DNA of 64,000 nucleotides from Acidimicrobiia bacterium (GTDB lineage Bacteria; Actinomycetota; Acidimicrobiia; Acidimicrobiales; AC-14): assembly GCA_023264995.1 (NCBI GenBank), contig JAHFUR010000015.1:32938-96937 (forward strand), written 5' to 3'. Under the pieces are notes generated by a model. The model saw only the letters and a list, made by a program, of their open reading frames with translations. It was not told the DNA's origin and did no database searches. The translations under genes and the position numbers were made by a program. Shown piece by piece: positions 9,142 through 16,454 of the stretch; positions within the stretch are counted from its first letter, which is position 1; each line of letters opens with the position of its first letter.

Positions 9142-11715
9142 TCACGCCGGCTGCACGCGCACGACGAGCACTGCCATGTCGTCGTGGGGCTTGTCGTCGA
9201 AGAAGATCCGGGCCTCCTGCTCGATGCGCGCCGCCAGCGTGGCCGCGTCGGCGCCGGCGGAGTCGGCGAGGACCCGCTCGACGCCACGCTCGTCGAAGAA
9301 CTCCCGGCCGCGGTGGCGCTCGACGATGCCGTCGGTGAAGCAGACCAGCGCGTCCCCGGGCCCGAGCTCGAAGGCCACGTCGGAGAGGTCGACGTCAGCC
9401 GACGCCCCGAGGAGGCTGCCGGGACGGCCGACGGTCTCGCAGGTGCCGGCCGCCCGGGCCACGAGGGGTAGCGGATGGCCGCCCGAGCAGACGACCCCGC
9501 TGGCGCCGCCGCCGGCCCGGGGCTCGATCACGGCCAGGGCCACGGTGCAGAACCGCGGTTCGGTGAGCTCCCATGGTGTGTCGATGCAGGCCGGGACGGC
9601 GGCCACCCGGTCGGCTTCGCCGGCCAGGAGGACCCGGTTGAGGTGGGCCAGGATGGCCCGCGGCCGGGCCTCGTACATGGCGATCGACCGGATCGTGTGG
9701 CGGGCCAGGCCGGTGACGGCGGCCGCGTCGACGCCCTTGCCCTTGACGTCGCCCACGACGAGCAGCCAGCGGCCGCCGTCGATGGCGAAGGCGTCGTAGA
9801 AATCGCCGCCGACCTCCACGCCCTCGCCGGCGGGCGCGTACCGGGCGCCGATCTCCAGGCCGGGGATGGACGGCAGGCTGGGCGGCAGGAGGCTGGCCTG
9901 GAGGCTCCGGGCCACCCGGCTCCGTTCGGCGAAGAGGCGGGCGTTCTCGACGGCCGTGCTGGCCCGGACGGCGAGCTGTTCGGCGAGCTGGATGTCGGCG
10001 TCGTGGAAGCGCCGGGGCGGGTGGACGACAAGGGTGAGCAGGCCGACGTCGCGGCTCTGGGAGCGCAACGGGAAGGTTGCTGCGGTCCATGGCGGCCCGC
10101 CGCCCGGGTCGTCCTCGCCCTCGCCCAGCCGGCGAAGCCGGTTGACTTGGGCTCGGTCGACGTGCGATGCCGTGGCCGGGTGGGGCTGGCCCCGCTCGTC
10201 GACCAGCCGGATGGCGCAGCCGTCGGCCAGCCTGGGCACCGCCAGGTCGACCACCTGGGCCAGCGTGGTCTCGAGGTCGAGGACCGAGGAGGCCAGCGTG
10301 GACGATGCCTCAGCCAGGAAGGCGAGCCGTTCCTGCGCCCGCTCGGCCGTCATCCGGGCCTCGCGCTCGGCCTCAGCCGACTGCCGAGCGTCCTCGTACA
10401 GGGCAGCGCGGCGGAGCGCGGTGGCGCACTGGGCGGCGAGGGCGGAGACGACCCGCTGCTCGGCGTCGGTGAACTGCCGCGGCTCGGGGAACCCGACCAC
10501 CATGGCGCCGAAGGCCGTCCCGTCCTCGTCGATGAGCGGGGCGATGGCGACGGCCAGGTCACCCACCATCGGCGCATCGCTGAGGGCCGGGTACCGGCTG
10601 TCCCGGTCGGCCGGGCCGTTGAGGAGCACGAGGCGGCCGGAACGGATGGCGTCGGAGGCCGGGAGGGGCGCAGCCAACGAAAAGCTGCCCCAGTGACGGG
10701 CCAGCTCGTCGCTGTAGCCGACGTGGTGCACGATCTCGACCGTCTCGCCGTCGTCGGCGACGAGCAGAATGGAGCCGGTGTGCCCGCCGAGTGCCGGTAC
10801 GCCCTCGGTGAGCACGGCCTGGCCGACCGAATGGACGTCGACGGCCCGGAGGAGCGACGTCGTGACGTCCTGCAGGCCCCGGAGGCGGGTGGCGACGGTC
10901 TCGGCCTCGGCCCGGGTGGCCCGCTCGACGGCCAGGAGGTGGGCCCGCTCCTCGTCGGCCAGGCGTCGGGCGGTGATGTCGGCCATGCACCCGATCCGCC
11001 CGGTCACCGTGCCGTCGTCGCCCAGGGTGACCTGGCCGCGGCCCTGGAGCCAGTGGACCGACCCGTCGGGCCAAAGGACGCGGTACTCGAGGTCGTAGGA
11101 GCCCCGGGTGTCCACGGCGCGGTCGAGCATGGTCAGCACCCGGTCGCGGTCGTCGGGGTGGAGCATGTCGGCCCACATCCTGAACGTGCCGTCGAACTCG
11201 CCCGGGCCCAGGCCGAGCAGGTCCTCGGCGGTCTCGTCGAGCGTGACGAGGGTGGTGGCCCGGTCCCACCTGAGGATGCCCAACCGCCCGGCGACCAGCG
11301 CCAGGCGCTGTTCGTCCCGGGTGGCACGAAGCTCGGCCTGGAGGCGGCGCTCGACCGAGACGTCCTCGGACTCTCCGACGATCGCCACGACGTTGCCGTC
11401 CTCGTCGAGGACGGCCCGGTCGTCGACGACCACCTTGAGCGCCCGGCCGTCCTTGTGGTGGACGAGGATCTCGCCCGACCACATCTCGCCGCCACCGACC
11501 CGTCGCAGGATGGCCGCCGCCTCCCCGGGCTGCTCGCCCGGGTCGAGCACGTCGAGCACGTTGCCGCCGATCACCTCTTCGGCGGACCAGCCGTAGAGCA
11601 TCTCCGCGCCCCGGTTCCACGTGAGGATCGTGCCCTCGGGGTCGGTGGCGATCACCGCTCTGCTGACTGCGTCGAGCACCGACGCCGGCGTCAGGACCAG
11701 CACGCGGTCAGCCAC
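9142..11715 (-). CDS. PAS-PAS-GAF-GAF-PP2C (SpoIIE/RsbU-type) sensor phosphatase
   Basis: 857-aa multidomain signalling protein. PAS 1 spans about residues 10-125 (ATDPEGTILTWNRGAEMLYGWS) and PAS 2 about 140-250 (MLHPDDRDRV, ending CMADITARRL). Two GAF domains follow at about 285-440 and 465-600, joined by an Ala/Glu-rich coiled linker. The SpoIIE phosphatase domain is at about 610-857, with Mn-binding GGDFYD near 637, GDVKGKG near 655, SGGHPLPL and the C-terminal DDMAVLVVR. It would dephosphorylate a STAS antagonist in response to a signal sensed by PAS/GAF. No transmembrane segment is seen, so it is probably cytoplasmic. The downstream RsbW-like kinase is the natural partner. Confidence 0.9.
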   Translation of the reverse strand: MADRVLVLTPASVLDAVSRAVIATDPEGTILTWNRGAEMLYGWSAEEVIGGNVLDVLDPGEQPGEAAAILRRVGGGEMWSGEILVHHKDGRALKVVVDDRAVLDEDGNVVAIVGESEDVSVERRLQAELRATRDEQRLALVAGRLGILRWDRATTLVTLDETAEDLLGLGPGEFDGTFRMWADMLHPDDRDRVLTMLDRAVDTRGSYDLEYRVLWPDGSVHWLQGRGQVTLGDDGTVTGRIGCMADITARRLADEERAHLLAVERATRAEAETVATRLRGLQDVTTSLLRAVDVHSVGQAVLTEGVPALGGHTGSILLVADDGETVEIVHHVGYSDELARHWGSFSLAAPLPASDAIRSGRLVLLNGPADRDSRYPALSDAPMVGDLAVAIAPLIDEDGTAFGAMVVGFPEPRQFTDAEQRVVSALAAQCATALRRAALYEDARQSAEAEREARMTAERAQERLAFLAEASSTLASSVLDLETTLAQVVDLAVPRLADGCAIRLVDERGQPHPATASHVDRAQVNRLRRLGEGEDDPGGGPPWTAATFPLRSQSRDVGLLTLVVHPPRRFHDADIQLAEQLAVRASTAVENARLFAERSRVARSLQASLLPPSLPSIPGLEIGARYAPAGEGVEVGGDFYDAFAIDGGRWLLVVGDVKGKGVDAAAVTGLARHTIRSIAMYEARPRAILAHLNRVLLAGEADRVAAVPACIDTPWELTEPRFCTVALAVIEPRAGGGASGVVCSGGHPLPLVARAAGTCETVGRPGSLLGASADVDLSDVAFELGPGDALVCFTDGIVERHRGREFFDERGVERVLADSAGADAATLAARIEQEARIFFDDKPHDDMAVLVVRVQPA

Positions 11716-11799
11716 CGACGGGCCTCCCTGGCGGGGTGGGGACGCCGGACCTCGCCACGGCCTCCAGTCTACGGCCCGGCCCCGGCTGGCGGGGCCGCC

Positions 11800-13632
11800 T
11801 TACCAGGATCCTCCACCCCCTCCACCACCGCCGCCGCCCGAGAACCCACCGGAGAAGCCGCTCGAGCCCGACCCCGCCGGCGTGGAGGTGATGGTGCCCG
11901 ACGTGGTGACGGCGAACCCGTCGATGGAGTGCGAGAAGCCGATGGCCGTGAAGGCCCCTGAGCCGCCGTACCAGTTGGGCTGAGGCAGCTCGCCGTCGAT
12001 GCCGGCGAAGGCGCGGGCCCACTTCTCGGTGGCGCCGAAGACGATCGCGTAGGGCAGGTACTCCGAGAACAGGTGCTGCTGTTCGGCGAACCGGGCCCGG
12101 TCCTTCTCCGACTCCAGGATGAACCGGCGGAAGCCCTGCACGCGGCGCAAGGCCCCGGTGCCCTTGGCCGTGCGCCGAGGCATGCGCTTGGCCGACGCCA
12201 GGAGCGCCAGCGCCGTCACCACGAGCGGGACGGCCACCAGGCCGGCGTGGGTGGCGGCGGCCAGGACGCCCAGGACGACGAGTGACAGCACCAGGGCGAA
12301 CGAGGCGATGACCCGCCAGCGCAGCCGGACCTTGTCCGGTCGGCCGACGAACCAGCCCTGGGTGATGGCGTCGTCGTAGAGCGCGTCCTCCACCAGCTTG
12401 AGCCGGGCGGAGAAGGTGTTGCGCAGGGAGGAGAGGTTGACCTCGGTCCCGGTCTTGAACAGGCCTTCCAGCAGGCTGCGCTCGTAGAGGCGGAGGTCGT
12501 CGCCCGCCTTGAGGCTGGTGAGCTTCCAGTCGGGCTTCCCGAAGAAGCCCTTCTTGGGGATCTCGTCGATGCGGAGGTACCCCCGGACGGCCAGGTCGAC
12601 GATGGTGGCCGTGACGTCGAGGGTGTTGGCCGCCTCGTCAACCAGGGTGCCCACCTGGCCGGGCCGCAGACCATCGGGTGGGACGAACTCGACCGGGGTC
12701 TCCTCGCGACCGAAGGGGCCGAAGGAGGGGCGGACGGGCTCCTCCTGGCCGGCGGTCGCGAACGCCGCGTCCACGGGCGAGCCCGAGAACTGCCGGTCGC
12801 GCCCCTTGCGCCAGGCGAGCTGGCCGACCCCGACCATTCCGAGCAGTAGCAACACCAGGCTGGTGGCGACGGTCGCCGGCGTCGCCGCGAAGGCCCGGGA
12901 GACGGCCCACCGCTCGTCGAGCACCGGCATCGGCTCGGGTACCGCCCCCTTGGCGAAGCCGACCACCACGGTGAGGCCCTCGCCGGCGCTGAGCCCGGAC
13001 TGGGAGAACCCGCTGACCCGGCCGGCGCGGTCGGCGTTGGCGCAGGCCAGGCGGGAGCCGAGGCCCCCGCCGAAGCAGGCGACGTCGGTGATGTCCGACG
13101 GGGTCGTGACCCGGACGGTGGCCTTGTCGATCGGGACCGACCACTCGGTGCCGATGGCGTTCCAGTAGAGCTCGTCGTGTTCGGGGAAGCCGTTGAGCGC
13201 GGCCTTCACCCGGTAGACGATCGTGTAGCGGTGGGCGCCGGTGATCGTCTTCTTACTGTCGCCGATCTTCAGCCGCTTCGAGTTGCCGGCGTTCTCCTCC
13301 TCAAACTTGGCCGGGGTGCCGGGCGACCCGTCGACCGACACGACCGACAGCGGGTAGATGCGCTCGTAGCGGCTGTCGTAGTTGAACCGGACGGGGATGT
13401 CCCGGTAGATGCCGTGGCGGCTGGCGAAGCCGAAGTCGTAGTCGATGGTCTCTGTCACCAGCAGGGAGCCGGTGGGCTCGACGGCGAGGTTCACGTCGTA
13501 GGCGGCGATGTGCTCGCGGCCGATCTGGGTGAGCTGCCCGGCCGGGGCGGCGCCGGCGGAGGCGAAGAGGCCCGCGATCGCGGCCAGGGCCGACCAGGCG
13601 GCCCGGCGGGTGCGCCGGTCAGCCACCGGCAT
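11800..13632 (-). CDS. DUF2207 membrane protein with Gly-rich tail
   Basis: 610 aa. An N-terminal signal peptide (AAWSALAAIAGLFASAGAAPAG) is followed by an extracellular DUF2207 domain (LLVTETIDYDFGFASRHGIYRDIPVRFNYD). A transmembrane helix near residue 260 (TSLVLLLLGMVGVGQLAW) and a cytosolic winged-helix-like region come next, then a helical hairpin (ASFALVLSLVVLGVLAAATHAGLVAVPLVV). The end is extremely glycine-rich, SGGFSGGGGGGGGGGSW, typical of this family. Function is unknown; such proteins are thought to be envelope-associated. The ATG at 13632 overlaps the end of the upstream DUF480 gene by 14 nt. Confidence 0.82.
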   Translation of the reverse strand: MPVADRRTRRAAWSALAAIAGLFASAGAAPAGQLTQIGREHIAAYDVNLAVEPTGSLLVTETIDYDFGFASRHGIYRDIPVRFNYDSRYERIYPLSVVSVDGSPGTPAKFEEENAGNSKRLKIGDSKKTITGAHRYTIVYRVKAALNGFPEHDELYWNAIGTEWSVPIDKATVRVTTPSDITDVACFGGGLGSRLACANADRAGRVSGFSQSGLSAGEGLTVVVGFAKGAVPEPMPVLDERWAVSRAFAATPATVATSLVLLLLGMVGVGQLAWRKGRDRQFSGSPVDAAFATAGQEEPVRPSFGPFGREETPVEFVPPDGLRPGQVGTLVDEAANTLDVTATIVDLAVRGYLRIDEIPKKGFFGKPDWKLTSLKAGDDLRLYERSLLEGLFKTGTEVNLSSLRNTFSARLKLVEDALYDDAITQGWFVGRPDKVRLRWRVIASFALVLSLVVLGVLAAATHAGLVAVPLVVTALALLASAKRMPRRTAKGTGALRRVQGFRRFILESEKDRARFAEQQHLFSEYLPYAIVFGATEKWARAFAGIDGELPQPNWYGGSGAFTAIGFSHSIDGFAVTTSGTITSTPAGSGSSGFSGGFSGGGGGGGGGGSW

Positions 13633-14293
13633 CGTCGTCGGCCTCGCCCAGCCGGGCGGCGAGCCGGCGGTGGGCGGCGCGGAGCAGGTCGAGCTCGGCG
13701 CGCAGCTCGGCCACCGCGTCCTCGAGCACGGCCAACCGGTCGGCCCGCTGGGTGGGCCGGGCGTCGTCGCCGTCATCGTTGTCGCCGGCCAGGACCTCGG
13801 CCAGGTCCCCGCCCAGGAGGTGGGCCCAGCGGTTCTCCTTCTGGCCGGGCCGCCGTTCGAGCCGGGCGGTCAGGGGCTCGCCGCGTGACGCCAGGTGGCG
13901 GAGGGCGCCGTCGACCTCGTCGAGCGTCTCGAACGGGTGGAGGCGTTCGGTGCGGGCCCGCAGCTCGCTGGTGGTCTGTGCGCCGCGCAGCATGAGGACC
14001 GACAGGATGGCCATGTGCTCCGGTCCCAGGCCCAGCATCTCGTCGAGGACGTGACGGAACTTGTCGGCCCGGTTCGACCGGCTGTAGACGATCCGTACCA
14101 CCTGCATGGCCCGGAGGTTCTCCAGGGCGTTGCTCACGGTGGGCTCTTCCAGCTTGGTGACCGGGTTCCGGTTCGACGTCTGGTTGCAGGCTGCCAGCAG
14201 GGCGTTCATGGTGAGCGGGTAGTTGTCGGGGGTCGCCATCTCCTTCTCGATCAGGCAACCCACGATCCGCGACTGCACCGGCGTCAGGTTCAC
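13619..14293 (-). CDS. YceH/DUF480 family winged-helix protein
   Basis: 224 aa. The DUF480 signature is clear: LTPVQSRIVGCLIEKEMATPDNYPL, NALLAACNQTSNRNPV and RTERLHPFETLDEVDGAL. The fold is two winged-helix domains; the biochemical role is not established. The C-terminus is a short coiled-coil (AVLEDAVAELRAELDLLRAAHRRLAARL), as is usual in the family. The GTG at 14293 (VNLTPVQ) is chosen because it matches the conserved N-terminus. It is divergent from the luciferase-like gene, with only 40 nt between starts. Confidence 0.88.
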   Translation of the reverse strand: MNLTPVQSRIVGCLIEKEMATPDNYPLTMNALLAACNQTSNRNPVTKLEEPTVSNALENLRAMQVVRIVYSRSNRADKFRHVLDEMLGLGPEHMAILSVLMLRGAQTTSELRARTERLHPFETLDEVDGALRHLASRGEPLTARLERRPGQKENRWAHLLGGDLAEVLAGDNDDGDDARPTQRADRLAVLEDAVAELRAELDLLRAAHRRLAARLGEADDDAGG

Positions 14294-14333
14294 GGGTGCC
14301 AGGCTACGACGCCGGCCGGGCGATGATGCGGTC

Positions 14334-15344
14334 GTGGCCCTCGTCCTCAGCGTGCTCGACCAGTCGCCGGTGCCCGACGGCTCGACGCCTGCCGAGGCCC
14401 TGCGCTCCTCCATCGCCCTGGCCCGGGCGGCCGAGGGCATGGGGTACCGCCGCTACTGGGTGGCCGAGCACCACGGCACCGGGTCGCTGGCCGCGACCGC
14501 CCCCGAGGTCGTCATCGGTGCCGTGGCCGCGGCCACGACGACGATCCGCGTCGGCGCGGGCGGGGTGCTGCTCTCGCACTACAGCCCGCTGAAGGTGGCC
14601 GAGGTCTTCCGTACCCTCTCGGCGTTCTACCCGGGCCGGATCGACCTCGGGGTCGGGCGGACACCCGGTGCCGACCCGGTCACCGAGGCCGCGCTCCAGT
14701 ACCTACCCGGGGTGCCGGGCGACGAGCGCTACGTCGACAAGGTGGTCGACCTGGTCGGCTTCCTGCACGACCGGCTCGACCCGGGGCACCCCTTCGAAGC
14801 GGTCAGGGCCATGCCCGGCGGCGGCGTGGCGCCGGCGGTGTGGATGCTGGGGTCGAGCAGCCACAGCGGAGCGGTCGCCGCCTACCTGGGCCAGCGCTTC
14901 GCCTTCGCCCACTTCATCACCTCGGCGTTCGGCCCCCAGGTCCTCGCCGCCTACCGCCGGGGGTTCCAGCCGTCGGCGGAGGTGCCGGCGCCCGAGGCGA
15001 TGGTGGCAGTGGCCGTGATGTGCGCCGAGACCGACGCCGAGGCCGAGCGGTTGGCCCTGCCGGCGGCGGTCTGGAAGCTCCGTCCCGAAGGGACTGCGCG
15101 CGGCGCCCTGGTGTCGCCGGAAGAGGCAGCCGCCCGGCCGCTCACCGCCCTGGAGGAGGCGAAGCTGGCCCAGAGCCGCGCCGCGACCGTCGTCGGCAGC
15201 CCGCGGCGGGTGCGCCAGGAGCTGACCGCCATCGCCACAGGGTTCGGCGTCGACGAGCTGGTCGTCCTGACCGTCTGCCACGACCCCCTGGCCCGGCTGC
15301 GGTCCTACGAGCTGCTGGCCGAGGTGTTCACTCCCGACCGGTGA
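14334..15344 (+). CDS. LLM-class (luciferase-like) flavin-dependent oxidoreductase
   Basis: 336-aa TIM-barrel protein of the luciferase-like monooxygenase family. It starts VALVLSVLDQSPVPDG and includes YWVAEHHGTGSLAATAPEV, VGAGGVLLSHYSPLKVAEVF and GRIDLGVGRTPGADP, features of the subgroup often annotated as 'alkanal monooxygenase alpha-like'. It uses FMN or F420 as cofactor; a CofC gene elsewhere in the window shows F420 is made, but this subgroup is usually assumed to use FMN. The GTG at 14334 is the only start matching the family N-terminus. Substrate unknown. Confidence 0.85.
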   Translation: MALVLSVLDQSPVPDGSTPAEALRSSIALARAAEGMGYRRYWVAEHHGTGSLAATAPEVVIGAVAAATTTIRVGAGGVLLSHYSPLKVAEVFRTLSAFYPGRIDLGVGRTPGADPVTEAALQYLPGVPGDERYVDKVVDLVGFLHDRLDPGHPFEAVRAMPGGGVAPAVWMLGSSSHSGAVAAYLGQRFAFAHFITSAFGPQVLAAYRRGFQPSAEVPAPEAMVAVAVMCAETDAEAERLALPAAVWKLRPEGTARGALVSPEEAAARPLTALEEAKLAQSRAATVVGSPRRVRQELTAIATGFGVDELVVLTVCHDPLARLRSYELLAEVFTPDR

Positions 15345-15401
15345 GGCCGGCCCGGGCCACGGCCACCAGCTGTGTCACTGGCTCGGCTGGAGCGCCCGCC
15401 C

Positions 15402-15743
15402 CTACTTCTTGCGCAGGCGCTTCCACCAGGGCGCCTTCTCCCGGTCGCGGTCGACGCCCAGTTCGGCCATGATCCGCGGCCCGGCGGCGTTGACGATCTC
15501 CTCGGCCTCGTCGAGCAGCTCGGCGGCCCCGTTGTCGAGGCCGGGCGGCTCCGGCGGCGTCGGCGGCGACAGGAGGTTGCCGTGCGCCCAGTTCACGTCG
15601 GCCAGCCGGGGGGCGAACCCGGCGCAGTTCTGGGGGCACCGCCAGGGCGCCTCGGGGGCCAGGTCGATGTTGCACTTCCTCACCGTCTCGCCGGTGGGGT
15701 AGGTCCGGCTCTCGTAGTTCTTGCAGTCGGTCCGCATCGGCAT
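15402..15743 (-). CDS. Conserved Cys-containing small protein, unknown function
   Basis: 113 aa beginning MPMRTDCKNYESRTYPTGE. Five cysteines cluster in the first 50 residues (MRTDC, VRKCN, PWRCPQNCAGF), suggesting a metal site, followed by an acidic helix rich in Ala/Glu and a basic C-terminus (WWKRLRKK). I recognise it as a conserved actinobacterial-type hypothetical but know no function. ATG at 15743 chosen because the conserved part starts there; an in-frame ATG two codons further in (15737) is possible. Confidence 0.7.
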   Translation of the reverse strand: MPMRTDCKNYESRTYPTGETVRKCNIDLAPEAPWRCPQNCAGFAPRLADVNWAHGNLLSPPTPPEPPGLDNGAAELLDEAEEIVNAAGPRIMAELGVDRDREKAPWWKRLRKK

Positions 15744-15769
15744 GCGCCCATCTTCCCAGCAATTCACCT

Positions 15770-15782
15770 AAATCGGTTGACG
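15770..15782 (+). promoter_or_regulatory. Candidate WhiB7-type promoter: AT-rich element plus -35 TTGACG
   Basis: The sequence TAAATCGGTTGACG is visible, lying in an A+T-rich patch (15761-15774) that stands out from the GC-rich background. WhiB7-dependent promoters in other actinobacteria carry a short A-rich stretch followed by GGTTG at the -35 hexamer, so this fits autoregulation of the downstream whiB7-like gene. No convincing -10 is seen; the best window (about 15800-15806) would place the transcript start close to the ATG at 15813. Confidence 0.55.
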
Positions 15783-15812
15783 GGCGGCGCGTCGGGCGGA
15801 CACCATGGGCGC

Positions 15813-15995
15813 ATGCGAGTACTGGACTGGCGCGCGAGCAAGCCGATGGGCGGCGACTGCGGCGCGGCACGCCTGCGCCCGGCCATGGCCATCGCTACGA
15901 CGACCATCGCATCGCACGCCGCCGAGCGGTCGTTCGGCCTTCACCACAACTACATCCAGCGGCCAAGGGGCCATGGAGGGAGTACACCGGGGTAG
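15813..15995 (+). CDS. Upstream leader ORF of the whiB7-like gene (candidate uORF)
   Basis: An ATG at 15813 opens a 60-codon frame ending at TAG 15993-15995; a second in-frame ATG at 15885 would give a 36-aa peptide (MAIATTTIASHAAERSFGLH...). It matches no family I know. Its position between the AT-rich promoter element and an intrinsic terminator, just before a WhiB7-like gene, matches the role of whiB7 leader uORFs, whose translation state controls transcription attenuation. The peptide need not be functional in itself. The coding call is context-driven. Confidence 0.45.
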   Translation: MRVLDWRASKPMGGDCGAARLRPAMAIATTTIASHAAERSFGLHHNYIQRPRGHGGSTPG

Positions 15996-16024
15996 CTCCC
16001 GAAACCACCTCCGCAGAAGGCCCC

Positions 16025-16056
16025 AAGGCCGCCGGGAACCTCCCGGCGGCCTTTCT
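16025..16056 (+). terminator. Intrinsic terminator (attenuator) in the whiB7-like leader
   Basis: A perfect 13-bp stem, AAGGCCGCCGGGA pairing with TCCCGGCGGCCTT at 16041-16053, has a 3-nt loop (ACC) and is followed by TCTC. It lies between a leader ORF and the whiB7-like start at 16116, so it must be read through for expression. A GGCCTTC at 15936-15942, inside the leader ORF, can pair with GAAGGCC at 16016-16022 next to the stem, offering a possible competing fold. A classic attenuator layout. Confidence 0.75.
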
Positions 16057-16115
16057 CATTGCCCAGAACCCCAACGACACGACACCGGAGCAGGAAGACA
16101 GAGAGGAGCGAGCAG

Positions 16116-16454
16116 ATGCTGGCCGAGCGGCGGGACAACGAGGAGTTCGACCAGGGCGACGAGGCCTGGCTGTGGGCGAACGCCCGCTGCAACGACGGGA
16201 GCGGGGCCTTGGTGGCCCTGTTCTTCTCTGAACAGCTCGACGACATCGCCCGGGCCAAGGCCTTCTGCGGTGGGTGCCCGGTCCGGGAGGCCTGCTTTGA
16301 GGCCGCCCTGGTCCGGCGCGAGCCCTACGGGGTCTGGGGTGGGCGCCTGTTCTTCAAGGGCAAGGTGCTGGCGGTCAAGCGGCCCCGGGGTCGGCCCCCC
16401 AAGACCCCGCGCCCCGAGCTCGTGGTCTCCGAGGCCGCCAGCCTCATCGCCTGA
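16116..16454 (+). CDS. whiB7: WhiB7-like Fe-S transcription factor
   Basis: 112-aa Wbl protein. Four iron-sulfur cysteines are C25, C51, C54 and C60 (ARC...FCGGC...EAC). The GVWGG turn is at 72-76 after EPY, and an AT-hook KRPRGRPPK is at about 88-96. The combination of GVWGG plus an RGRP hook is the mark of WhiB7, which binds the primary sigma factor and AT-rich DNA to induce intrinsic antibiotic resistance. ATG at 16116 has a strong upstream GAGAGGAG. The leader has promoter, uORF and terminator features. The 3' end overlaps the convergent membrane-protein gene by 11 nt. Orthology is inferred from motifs only. Confidence 0.85.
   Translation: MLAERRDNEEFDQGDEAWLWANARCNDGSGALVALFFSEQLDDIARAKAFCGGCPVREACFEAALVRREPYGVWGGRLFFKGKVLAVKRPRGRPPKTPRPELVVSEAASLIA

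Noticed and set aside
9475..11961. 828-aa open frame on the plus strand across the sensor phosphatase
   Set aside because: Opposite-strand shadow of a gene with intact PAS, GAF and PP2C motifs; its own translation has no recognisable domain.
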